NCBI RefSeq assembly: GCF_008000815.1
Contig: NZ_CP042806.1
Span: forward strand, 1,798,001-1,862,000
DNA from: Terriglobus albidus
Lineage (GTDB): Bacteria; Acidobacteriota; Terriglobia; Terriglobales; Acidobacteriaceae
Length of the DNA stretch: 64,000 bases
Direction: 5' to 3'
In this document: piece by piece, positions 53,380-63,979 of the stretch
How the letters are laid out: each line of letters begins with the position of its first letter
How positions within the stretch are numbered: the first letter of the stretch is position 1
Notes under the pieces: generated by a model
What the model was told of the DNA's origin: nothing
Database searches by the model: none
Seen by the model: the letters and a program-made list of their open reading frames with translations, nothing else
Made by a program: the position numbers and the translations under genes

Positions 53380-55125
53380 ATGGACGGTAGTCCGGAAAAT
53401 CTTGCGGAGCAGTTATTGCTGTTAAGAAAACGCGTTGAAGCGTTGGAGGAAGAGGTTGCTACGCTTCGCGGAACGCGTGTCCAGCCTGATATGCCACGAA
53501 CCCAGGCTACGCCGCCGCCGCCGAGGCCGGCGAGTCCTCCGGCTCCGCGGCCTGTTTTGAAAGAGCGGGGGAACCTCGAATCGCGGTTGGGATCCCAGGT
53601 CTTCAATCGCATCGGCGTCCTGGCATTGCTGATTGGATCTGCATGGGCGCTGAAGCTGGCGATCGATAACCAGTGGATCGGTCCCTCCGGTCGCATCCTT
53701 GTGGGACTCATTGCGGGTGCCGGAATTGTAGTGTGGTCGGAACACTTCCGAAGCAAAGGTTTCCGGGTCTTTTCCTATTCACTGAAGGCTGTAGGAACGG
53801 GAGTTTTGTATCTATCGCTCTGGGCTTCCTTCCAGCTCTATCACTTGTTGCCGGAAGGGGTGGTTTTCGCCGCGATGCTGGCGGTGACTGCGTGGAATGC
53901 CTGGATGGCCTGGGCACAGGACGCGGAGCTTCTGGCGGCGTATGCTCTCGCCGGAGGGTTCGCAACTCCAGGACTGCTGTCGACCGGGCAGAATCATGCG
54001 GTCTTTCTTTTCAGCTATCTGATTGTGCTGAGTGGTTCTGTCGTCGTGCTTCTGGCCTTCAAAGTGTGGCCTCGCCTCCTGCTGGGATCTCTGGTGATGT
54101 CGTCGTTCTACACCATTGCCTGGTACGCGCGCTTTTTCACACCGGATCAGTTTGGTGTGGTCAGCTTCTTTACCGTGGTGCTCTTTCTTTTGTTTGCGAT
54201 GGTGCCACTGGTGCGGTCCTTGGAAGAGAACGGTGTGTTATCGGTGTGGCTGCCGTTAGCAGCGAGCGCTTATGGCTCGTTGACGTTCTATTCGCTGCTG
54301 CAGGACAGCGGCAGGCACGCATGGCTGAGTTGGGGTGCGGTCGTATTCGCTGCTTTGTATCTTCTGTTGATGCGGCTGCAGATCCGGTTACGGCCGAATG
54401 CGGTCAGCGAGGCAATTCACTTGTCGCTGGCGATCGTCTTTCTGACCATTGCGATTCCGTTGAAGGCGTCGGGACGTTGGATTACGATCGGCTGGCTGGC
54501 CGAGGGGGTCTCCTTGTACTGGATCGCGGCCGAAAAGATGAAGCCGCAGGCAGGAGGACTGAAATCCAGCGTGCGCTGGCTTTCGCTGGGAGCGCTCGCA
54601 TTGGGCTACGTCGGGGCCATCACTCTGCCCTGGTGGACGCCCAGCAGCCCCACTCCATTTGCGAATGCAGCTTTTGTCGCTGAGATCTGCGCCATTGCCG
54701 CACTATCGATCGTGATCTGGATCGACCTCAGACATGGCCAGACTCAAATTCCTGCGATCGCTTCGGTCGCGCTAAACCTGCTTATACTCGTGACCGTACG
54801 CCGCGAGATTTTCGTGTTTTTACCGGTTCGAAGAACATTTGATGATGCGATTGCACTGGAGTTCACCTTCTCCGCGTTCATGATGCTGCACGGTGCGGCC
54901 CTGCTGGCGATCGGCTTCTGGAAACGTACGGCTTTCGTACGTTGGCAAGGGTTGGTGCTGTTGGTCGCTACCATAGGGAAGGTCTTCCTGTACGACATGC
55001 GCAGCCTGTCACAGGGATACCGGGTTCTTAGCTTTATCGGTCTTGGAGCACTGCTGATGGCCGTCAGCTTCGTCTATCAGAAGGACTGGCTCGGCCTGAA
55101 GGCCGTGTCCCGTTCAGAGGAGTAG
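53380..55125 (+). CDS. DUF2339 multi-pass membrane protein
   Basis: 581 residues from ATG 53380. N-terminal coiled coil (LLLLRKRVEALEEEVATLRG) and Pro-rich linker, then the conserved DUF2339 entry LGSQVFNRIGVLALLIGSAWALKLAIDNQWIGP and about 16 membrane helices to the end (VLSFIGLGALLMAVSFVYQK). Function unknown; the family is often paired with a DUF3999 protein, as it is here 6 bp downstream. The architecture suggests an envelope or polysaccharide-related transporter, unproven. Confidence 0.9.
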   Translation: MDGSPENLAEQLLLLRKRVEALEEEVATLRGTRVQPDMPRTQATPPPPRPASPPAPRPVLKERGNLESRLGSQVFNRIGVLALLIGSAWALKLAIDNQWIGPSGRILVGLIAGAGIVVWSEHFRSKGFRVFSYSLKAVGTGVLYLSLWASFQLYHLLPEGVVFAAMLAVTAWNAWMAWAQDAELLAAYALAGGFATPGLLSTGQNHAVFLFSYLIVLSGSVVVLLAFKVWPRLLLGSLVMSSFYTIAWYARFFTPDQFGVVSFFTVVLFLLFAMVPLVRSLEENGVLSVWLPLAASAYGSLTFYSLLQDSGRHAWLSWGAVVFAALYLLLMRLQIRLRPNAVSEAIHLSLAIVFLTIAIPLKASGRWITIGWLAEGVSLYWIAAEKMKPQAGGLKSSVRWLSLGALALGYVGAITLPWWTPSSPTPFANAAFVAEICAIAALSIVIWIDLRHGQTQIPAIASVALNLLILVTVRREIFVFLPVRRTFDDAIALEFTFSAFMMLHGAALLAIGFWKRTAFVRWQGLVLLVATIGKVFLYDMRSLSQGYRVLSFIGLGALLMAVSFVYQKDWLGLKAVSRSEE

Positions 55126-55131
55126 TTTGTC

Positions 55132-56382
55132 GTGAAGTGGTTTGCCGCAGGGCTGGTGTTGCTGGTGGCAGCGCCGGCTCCTTCCCCCCAACCTTCGGAT
55201 TTCCGCTACCAGCGCCAACTCACCGCGCCTTCCGCAACCGGTGCGGACCAGGCATGCGCCGTGTTGGATTCCGACGTATTCGCCCATGCAGCGCCGGCCT
55301 TACGTGATCTGAGGCTCTTTGCAGCCGGACACGAAGTGCCGTATGCCACAACGGTCTCTGAACCTGCCACGCCGGAGGCCGAGCCCGCCCGCGTGCTGAA
55401 TCTTGCTGCCCGGGGCAGTTCTATCGTTTTCGACCTTGTGATGCCGGGGCATCCCTATACGGAGATCGAGCTGAACCTGGACGCAAAGGACTTTCTGGCG
55501 GCAGCGAAGGTTTCGGCCGGCAGTGAGGAGCTTGGCAGCTATACGATCTTCGATCTTTCTGGCCAGCACCTCGGACGCAACACGACGTTGCATCTGCAGG
55601 AGAGTACCTTTCCCATTCTGCATGTCGAGCTCACGCCGATTCCGTCGCAAGGGAATCCGCATGCTGTTACCAGCGGCAGCGTGCGAGGCGCAACGATTCC
55701 GCCAAGCCGCGAGGAACAGACGCTCTACGCCATCGCGGCTCGCAGCACGAATTTCACCCAGCGGGGACGGCGGACGGTGACGACGATTGCGTTGCCGCCG
55801 CAGGTACCGGTGGAGCGCGTCCGGTTCCAGATGCAACCAGGGAAGACGGTGAACTTCGCGCGTGCGGTGAAGGTGACGGCACGTGCGACTGAGGAAGGCA
55901 GCCGCAGTGAGTCAGCAACGGGAGAGATTCTGCGCGTCAAGATGACGCGCGGTGGGCGCGAGATCGAGGACGAGGATCTGTCGATTCCGTTCACCATTGG
56001 AGCGAATCTTCAGTCCCCGGCAACCGTGGAGGTTGCCGTCGAGAACGGTGACGACCAGCCCCTGCCGATTGCCGCGGTCAACCTGGAGATGCGCGAGCGG
56101 AAGCTATGCTGGCAGGCAAGTGTCGCCAGCTCGCCAGTACTGTACTACGGCGATAAGACGTTGCCAGCTCCCGTCTATGACTATGCGCGAATCTTTCCGG
56201 TAAGCGGAAGACAGGCTGAGGCGACGATACGGGCAGAGGAGAGGAATGTGCTCTTTCACCAGACGCAGGCGAAGCGCCCGTTGACCGACCGCTATCCGCA
56301 ACTGTTGTGGCTGGCGCTGATCGGTGTTGTAGGGACTCTGGGCCTGGTGGCGCTGCGGTCCGCGATGAAGCTTCCCAAATAA
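55132..56382 (+). CDS. DUF3999 domain protein
   Basis: 416 residues from GTG 55132, 6 bp after the DUF2339 stop. Signal peptide FAAGLVLLVAAPAPSPQ; large periplasmic beta-rich region with the DUF3999 start DFRYQRQLTAPSATGADQACAVLDSDVFAHAAPALRDLRLFAAGHEVPY; one C-terminal membrane helix (LLWLALIGVVGTLGLVALRSA). Same pairing as in other DUF2339-DUF3999 loci, suggesting one complex. Confidence 0.88.
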   Translation: MKWFAAGLVLLVAAPAPSPQPSDFRYQRQLTAPSATGADQACAVLDSDVFAHAAPALRDLRLFAAGHEVPYATTVSEPATPEAEPARVLNLAARGSSIVFDLVMPGHPYTEIELNLDAKDFLAAAKVSAGSEELGSYTIFDLSGQHLGRNTTLHLQESTFPILHVELTPIPSQGNPHAVTSGSVRGATIPPSREEQTLYAIAARSTNFTQRGRRTVTTIALPPQVPVERVRFQMQPGKTVNFARAVKVTARATEEGSRSESATGEILRVKMTRGGREIEDEDLSIPFTIGANLQSPATVEVAVENGDDQPLPIAAVNLEMRERKLCWQASVASSPVLYYGDKTLPAPVYDYARIFPVSGRQAEATIRAEERNVLFHQTQAKRPLTDRYPQLLWLALIGVVGTLGLVALRSAMKLPK

Positions 56383-56410
56383 AAATGCCCGGCGCGAGCC
56401 GGGCATTTTT
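56381..56410. terminator. Bidirectional intrinsic terminator
   Basis: AAAAATGCCCGGC-GCGA-GCCGGGCATTTTT, perfect, between the DUF3999 gene and convergent sucA; overlaps the DUF3999 stop codon. Confidence 0.92.
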
Positions 56411-56429
56411 ATTGAGTGATGGCTGAGGT

Positions 56430-58943
<2,514 letters not shown>

Positions 58944-59086
58944 TGCACCATCTTCTCCAAAAGGCGGAATTTTTCCTCGAAAATCCGCCACACCTATGCT
59001 AAGCCTGCGCAGGTACTTTCGGCAGGGGTTTCACGGGGTCACGTACCGATTTTCGCATATTCTGTGCGCTAATCGGACGAGGCACA

Positions 59087-59116
59087 AAAATGGCGCGGCA
59101 GAGGCCGCGCCATTTT
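59087..59116 (-). terminator. Intrinsic terminator after TonB receptor gene
   Basis: AAAATGGCGCGGC / GCCGCGCCATTTT perfect stem, 19 bp after the receptor stop codon. Confidence 0.9.
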
Positions 59117-59134
59117 GCTTGAGTTATCGGCTAT

Positions 59135-62100
59135 TTAGAAAGCCAGCTTCAGCCCGAACTGTAACTGGCGAGAGGTGGTTGAGGTCGCGGTAATGACGCC
59201 CGCGGTGGGCGACGCGACCACTGCGGTTGTCTGATTGGCGGCCGTGCCCTGCGTCGGTCCCGAGGTGAAGATGGTGGGGTTGGGCAGAGAGAAGTTCGTG
59301 TGGTTCAGGAAGTTGAAGGCCTCGGCTCGGAACTGCGCATTCACTCGCTCGCCAACCTTGAAGCGCTTGAGCAGTGACAGGTCAACGTTCAGGAGATGCG
59401 GTCCGGTAAGAGTGTCACGTCCCAGGTTGCCGACCGCGCCGTAGTGAGGAGCGCTGAAGGCGGCAGGATTGAACCACTGGTTGACGGTGTGCGGATAGAG
59501 GCTGCCGTTGAAGTTTGGATTGACGTCAGGACGTACGGGGTTGCGGGTGTCTCCGCTGCCAGTGGGGTTATAGCCGAGCTGAGGTGTGAAGGGAAAACCC
59601 GACTGCAGGTTGGCGATGCTGCTGACCGTCCACCCATCGAGCGTCTGACGGGCAACGCCGGAGCTGAGGCGGTGTGCGAAGGGAATCTCCCAGGTGCCGT
59701 TAATGGCAGCGTTGTGTTTGATGTCCGTAGCGGCACGGCCCCAGTCAAGCTTGGGGAAGTAAGGAACGCTGACGAAGGCTGGCGTGTTGGCACTGACGCT
59801 GGTGTTCCATGCAGAGCCGTTGTCGAGGTTGCGTGCGAAGGTGTAGTTGCCGCGAATCTGCAGACCGTGCGAGAACTGCCGGCGGACATCCACCTGGAGT
59901 GCGCTGTAGAAAGTGTTTGCCGCAGACCACCAGGAGGTGGTGTTGGCGACATTCGGATTCAGCTTGGTGGTCGTCGGATAGTAGACGGTGCCGGCGGCCA
60001 GTGATGCGGGGCAGGAGGGATTCGGGCAGACGACTGCAGCCGGCTCGTTGAGATCACCGGAGACGATCTGGTGGTACCCGCGCGATCCTGCATAGCCGAC
60101 GGTAAGCGAGGTGTTGTTGGCGATCTGTTGCTCGACGCGCAACGACCACGCGATGACGGTCGGAGTGCGAATGTCCGGCTGTACGTTCGAGGGCGAGATC
60201 AGGGAACCGGCCGCCGCGGTTGTGGAGGGTGTAATCGCCAGGCTGGAGACAGAGGCGTTCTTGAAGGCCAGGGTGGTATTGAAGGGGGCGACCTGGGTCA
60301 GGCGGTAGTCGAGGTTGTCCAGGAGGGCGCGATGAATACCGGCGCCGAGGCGGATCGCTGTCTTGCCGCTGGCAAAGGGCGACCAGGAGAGGCCAAGGCG
60401 GGGCTCCGGAAGGAACTTTGCTTTGTTGTCGTAAAGGGCATACTTGCCGACGGTCGGGTTGGTATCGATGACCCAGTTGTTCAGCTTGTAGTTGGCCGCG
60501 CGGTTCTGCGCCTCGCTCCAGTTGCTGGCTGACTCGAAACGGAAGCCGGCGCGGATTTCGAGTCGCGGCGTGATGCGGAAGGTATCTTCGACGAAGCCCG
60601 CACCGAAGAGAGCGCGGAAGCCGAGCGCTGTCGGAGACGGAACGACGCTGAAGGTGGCGGCTGTACCTTGCAGAAAGCTTGTGAGCGTTGAGAAGGAGGC
60701 CTGGCCGTACTGATTCTGTGCCAGAAGATCATTGGCCTGCAGCCGCTGCAGCCATACGCCTGCTTCAATCTGGTGACGGCCCACGGTGTAGAAGACGTGG
60801 TCGTCGAAGGTGAAGAGGTTACGCACAGCGCGGTTGTTCGAACCCACGTTGGCGCCCGCGGTCGAGACCTGAGAGGCTCCGTTCGATGCGGTAGAGCCGG
60901 CGATCACGATGGCTCCGACCGGCTTGCCAACGACGAATGGCGTGACGCCATCGACGGGAACTTCGCCATTGAAGAAGAAGGCCGCGCGCGAGTAGCCGAA
61001 GCGGGCAGTATTCAGCAGACGGGGCGAGAAGACATGCTGTTCCTGCAGGCTGGTAACCTGCTCGCGCACATCTTCGTTGATCCATGTGAGCGGATTCACG
61101 GTTGGTGTGTGGGCCGTGGAGTCATCGACGGTATAGACAGCGAAGAATTGGTCTTTGCTGCCGAGGTTCCAATCAAAGCGGGTGGTGCCGAAGTCTTCGC
61201 GGATTCGCTGCACCGGATTGGAGTAGGCATACGCCAGGCCTGAGCCGAGATCGGGGCCGTTGGCCTGCGGCCACAGCTTCAGCAGATTAGCAACGCCTGG
61301 CGCCACGCCGACGTAGGTCTCTCCGGTTCCGCTGCTATTGGGCACGTATCCCTGGCGCGCGCGACCGTTGGGAACGATGGCCTTGTTGGAGAGGCCAAGG
61401 TTCTGGCGGTATCCCTCGTAGTTGGCAAAGAGCAGCAGTTTGTCCTTGCGGATCGGTCCGCCGACTGAGCCGCCGAAGTTGTTGCGCTGGAACTGCGGCA
61501 GGCGTTTGCCGTTGGCCCCTGGTTGGTCAAAGTAGTTGCGGGCATCAAGCGAAGAGTTGCGCAGGAACTCGTAGACGTTGCCGTGGTACTGGTTGGTGCC
61601 GCTGGCGGTAACGATGGAGATCTGCGCTCCTTGACGCTTGCCGTAGTTGGCGCCGTAGGTATCGGTGATGACGTTGAACTCGCGTACGGCATCGACGCCA
61701 AGAAGCTGTCCGCTGGCTCCGCCGGGGGTGACGTTGATCAGCGAGGCGCCGGTGTACTCAATACCGTTCAGAAGGAAGATATTGTCCTGCGGACGGCGGC
61801 CCGCGACCGAGAACATGGCGCCGACAGAGGAGTTCGAAGTGCCGACTGAACCGGAACGCTGACCGGTGTAGTTGACCACGCCGGGATTAAGCGTCAGCAA
61901 CTGATCGTAGGAACGGCCGTTCAGAGGAAGCTCCTTGACGGCACGCTCATCGACAAGGCCGGCGGTCTGCTGAGTCGACAGGTTGACGACCGGCGGTGTG
62001 TCGACGACGGAGACCGCCTGCGAAATCTCGCCGACAGTAAGCCGGATGTCAGCGGTGACGGACTGACCGACGACGACCGGCACAGCCGTCAGAGTCTGGC

Positions 62101-62368
62101 GGGCGAAGCCATCCTTTTCGGCGCTAACGGACCAGCGCCCGATGGTGACGGAGGGCGCGGAATAGCGGCCCTGAGCATCGGTGGTCAGGTGGCGTTCGGT
62201 GCCCGTCTCTTCGTTGCGGACGGTGACGGTCGCACCGGAGACGGCGGCTCCGCTGGCGTCACTGACGGTGCCGGAGATGGAGCCGCCCACCATCTGGGCG
62301 TGGGCTCGGAGGAGGGCGAAGCTGGCGAATAAGATCAGGAATGCAGCGAAGTATGCGATGCGACGCAT
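59135..62368 (-). CDS. TonB-dependent receptor, Oar-like with carboxypeptidase-regulatory-like N-terminus
   Basis: 1077 residues. Signal peptide IAYFAAFLILFASFALLRAHAQ. Residues about 30-110 form a carboxypeptidase regulatory-like beta-sandwich (GSISGTVSDASGAAVSGATVTV, GRYSAPSVTIGRWSVSAEKDGF). Plug domain about 130-240 (ELPLNGRSYDQLLTLNPGVV). The rest is a large outer-membrane beta-barrel ending in LQFGLKLAF. Acidobacteria carry many such receptors for unknown oligomeric substrates. AAGGAG lies upstream. It follows the sulfate-exporter locus, separated by a short Cys-rich frame, so a sulfur-related ligand is conceivable. Confidence 0.93.
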   Translation of the reverse strand: MRRIAYFAAFLILFASFALLRAHAQMVGGSISGTVSDASGAAVSGATVTVRNEETGTERHLTTDAQGRYSAPSVTIGRWSVSAEKDGFARQTLTAVPVVVGQSVTADIRLTVGEISQAVSVVDTPPVVNLSTQQTAGLVDERAVKELPLNGRSYDQLLTLNPGVVNYTGQRSGSVGTSNSSVGAMFSVAGRRPQDNIFLLNGIEYTGASLINVTPGGASGQLLGVDAVREFNVITDTYGANYGKRQGAQISIVTASGTNQYHGNVYEFLRNSSLDARNYFDQPGANGKRLPQFQRNNFGGSVGGPIRKDKLLLFANYEGYRQNLGLSNKAIVPNGRARQGYVPNSSGTGETYVGVAPGVANLLKLWPQANGPDLGSGLAYAYSNPVQRIREDFGTTRFDWNLGSKDQFFAVYTVDDSTAHTPTVNPLTWINEDVREQVTSLQEQHVFSPRLLNTARFGYSRAAFFFNGEVPVDGVTPFVVGKPVGAIVIAGSTASNGASQVSTAGANVGSNNRAVRNLFTFDDHVFYTVGRHQIEAGVWLQRLQANDLLAQNQYGQASFSTLTSFLQGTAATFSVVPSPTALGFRALFGAGFVEDTFRITPRLEIRAGFRFESASNWSEAQNRAANYKLNNWVIDTNPTVGKYALYDNKAKFLPEPRLGLSWSPFASGKTAIRLGAGIHRALLDNLDYRLTQVAPFNTTLAFKNASVSSLAITPSTTAAAGSLISPSNVQPDIRTPTVIAWSLRVEQQIANNTSLTVGYAGSRGYHQIVSGDLNEPAAVVCPNPSCPASLAAGTVYYPTTTKLNPNVANTTSWWSAANTFYSALQVDVRRQFSHGLQIRGNYTFARNLDNGSAWNTSVSANTPAFVSVPYFPKLDWGRAATDIKHNAAINGTWEIPFAHRLSSGVARQTLDGWTVSSIANLQSGFPFTPQLGYNPTGSGDTRNPVRPDVNPNFNGSLYPHTVNQWFNPAAFSAPHYGAVGNLGRDTLTGPHLLNVDLSLLKRFKVGERVNAQFRAEAFNFLNHTNFSLPNPTIFTSGPTQGTAANQTTAVVASPTAGVITATSTTSRQLQFGLKLAF

Positions 62369-62480
62369 GGAGTCAATCTCCTTGTGGTTCTTGGGTGCGC
62401 GTCTGTTTCAGGTGCAGCGCGGCTTGGGATGTGAAGTGGGAACAGCCAGAAGATGCAGGAAGGTGCGCGGCCCGGAGGGG

Positions 62481-62525
62481 CTAGCGACAACAACAACAGG
62501 ATTCTGCGGAGCCGCGGCGTGACAT
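62481..62525 (-). CDS. 14-residue Cys-run peptide (MSRRGSAESCCCCR), putative leader peptide
   Basis: The ATG overlaps the yeiH stop codon in TAATG, giving a one-base overlap and direct translational coupling. It encodes four consecutive TGT Cys codons followed by CGC and TAG. It lies 112 bp upstream of the TonB receptor start. Poly-Cys short frames act as cysteine-responsive attenuators in mycobacteria. Here no clear terminator lies between it and the receptor, so the mechanism is open. Confidence 0.6.
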   Translation of the reverse strand: MSRRGSAESCCCCR

Positions 62526-63622
62526 TAGCGAATATCTCCGCGGATAAAGGTCCAATAGACCAGTCCGAGTGTGACCAAGGCGATGAAGATCTCGCCGAGG
62601 ATGCCGACCACTATGGGCCGCCAACCCTGCCCGGTCAGATCGCGCAGGTTGGTGCGCAGGCCAACCCCGGCGAATGCCGGAAGAAACGCCCAACGCGAAA
62701 GATTGCTCAGACTGGAGAGCTGTGAACTGTTGAAGAAGCTCGAAGACGCCAGCACCGAGATGATCAGAAAGCCAAGGATGAACTTGGGGAACTTCTGCCA
62801 GAGGAAAAGCGCCTTGTTCGGTACATCGGGCGCCTGTCCCTTGGATGCCCAGTAGACGGCATAGCCGAGAACGACAAAGCCGATGAAGGCAGAACGAGCG
62901 GTCTTGGCGAGGATAGCGAAACGTCCGGCAACATCGCCGTAGAGTGCGCCAGTCACGGTGGCCTCGGCGGTGTTATCGACGGCCAGGCCGGTCCAGATGC
63001 CGTAGCTCTCCTGGCTTAGGTGGAGCAGGTGACCGATCGCCGGGAACGTGAACAGAGCGATGGCGCCCAGTGTGAGAATGGCGGCGATAGAGGTCGATAC
63101 GTCTTCTTCCTCAGGCTCGATAGCTCCGCGTGCTGCCATGATGGCGGTGACGCCGCAGATGGAGGAGCCGATGGCGAGCAGCGAGGTCAGCTTCGGACGC
63201 AGACCGAAGATGCGGCCCAGCAGCGTCATGACTGTGAGTGACAGCGCCAGCTCAATGAAGACGAGCACAAGGGAGACGGTGCCGATGCGCAATACATCGG
63301 AGAAGACAAAGCGCGCGCCGACCAGAACGATACCGAGCTTCAGCCAGAGCTCATAGGTAGCGACACCCGGACGGAAGATAGGTTTGACGCCGATGGTATT
63401 GGAGACGATGAGGCCAAGGATGATGGCCCAGAGCACATACTCGATCTGCGGCAGGCGCAGATGGTACTCGGTGCGAAGGTGGGTGAATTCGTGCTCGATC
63501 AGCTTGCCGAGGAACCCGATCCCGAAGAGCAGCGCCATGCCCGGTAGCAGACGCAATGATCCCCTATAGACAGACGCGGAACTCCGCGCGGAGGTATCCG
63601 GGGATGCGAGTACAGTAGACAC
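62525..63622 (-). CDS. YeiH family putative sulfate exporter (UPF0324)
   Basis: 365 residues, about ten membrane helices. Family (Cons_hypoth698, PF03601) features: IEYVLWAIILGLIVSNTIG, LKLGIVLVGARFVFSDVLRIG, LLAIGSSICGVTAIMAARGAI, GIWTGLAVDNTAEATVTGALYG, and SSFFNSSQLSSLSNLSRWAFLPAFAGVGLRTNL. Members are annotated as sulfate exporters linked to sulfonate/taurine degradation (YeiH/CuyZ types). A 42-residue membrane protein gene lies 21 bp upstream, and Cys-rich short frames lie on both sides. Confidence 0.9.
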   Translation of the reverse strand: MSTVLASPDTSARSSASVYRGSLRLLPGMALLFGIGFLGKLIEHEFTHLRTEYHLRLPQIEYVLWAIILGLIVSNTIGVKPIFRPGVATYELWLKLGIVLVGARFVFSDVLRIGTVSLVLVFIELALSLTVMTLLGRIFGLRPKLTSLLAIGSSICGVTAIMAARGAIEPEEEDVSTSIAAILTLGAIALFTFPAIGHLLHLSQESYGIWTGLAVDNTAEATVTGALYGDVAGRFAILAKTARSAFIGFVVLGYAVYWASKGQAPDVPNKALFLWQKFPKFILGFLIISVLASSSFFNSSQLSSLSNLSRWAFLPAFAGVGLRTNLRDLTGQGWRPIVVGILGEIFIALVTLGLVYWTFIRGDIR

Positions 63623-63643
63623 GGCCAGCGAGACTGCGAAGTA

Positions 63644-63772
63644 CTAAAAGCTGATATGGGGAACAACGTTGAGACGGACCAGTGCGGCCAGTGCCAGGGC
63701 AATGCCGATGGCCAGCATGTCGATGACGGCTGTGTTGTGCTTGACGGCTACCTTGGTTTGATTCGGTGACAT
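63644..63772 (-). CDS. 42-residue single-helix membrane protein upstream of yeiH
   Basis: ATG 63772 has GGTAAGGAG 10 bp upstream; a longer in-frame version to 63838 would run into the terminator hairpin. Hydrophilic N-terminus (SPNQTKVAVKHNTAV) then one membrane helix (IDMLAIGIALALAALVRLNVV). Ends 21 bp before yeiH, so co-transcribed. It may be a small accessory subunit of the exporter. No family recognised. Confidence 0.6.
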   Translation of the reverse strand: MSPNQTKVAVKHNTAVIDMLAIGIALALAALVRLNVVPHISF

Positions 63773-63820
63773 CGTTGCGAAACTCCTTACCGGGTGGTTG
63801 GTTGTTCGCGATGCGCCGGA

Positions 63821-63861
63821 AAGAGAAAACCCACGCATCGCGCTTTGGCTGATGCGTGGGT
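63821..63861 (-). terminator. Intrinsic terminator in the leader of the yeiH operon
   Basis: Minus strand: ACCCACGCATC (63851-63861), 11-nt loop, GATGCGTGGGT (63829-63839), then TTTCTCTTT. It lies between a Cys-rich short frame and the first gene of the yeiH operon, so operon expression requires readthrough. The terminator 3' arm plus loop (CGCGATGCG) can alternatively pair with CGCATCGCG at 63807-63815. Confidence 0.8.
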
Positions 63862-63895
63862 CTCTGAATCTTGGAAGCGTCTTTTTACGCTTTGG

Positions 63896-63979
63896 CTAGG
63901 CCAGGTCAGAAACCGCGCAGCAGCATACGCTGTTGCAACAAACGCAACAGGTACAAGCGGCGATGCGGTTCATAACCAT
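63896..63979 (-). CDS. Short frame with eight Cys codons, putative leader peptide of the yeiH operon
   Basis: 27 codons from ATG 63979 (25 from ATG 63973), stop TAG at 63896-63898. It encodes AACTCCVCC and, a few residues later, SVCCCA: eight Cys in 13 positions. The stop lies 35 bp before an intrinsic terminator, which lies about 50 bp before the next gene's ATG. A TAACCT stretch 9 bp before the first ATG could be a -10 box, which would make the transcript leaderless; the -35 region is outside the window. Confidence 0.65.
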   Translation of the reverse strand: MVMNRIAACTCCVCCNSVCCCAVSDLA

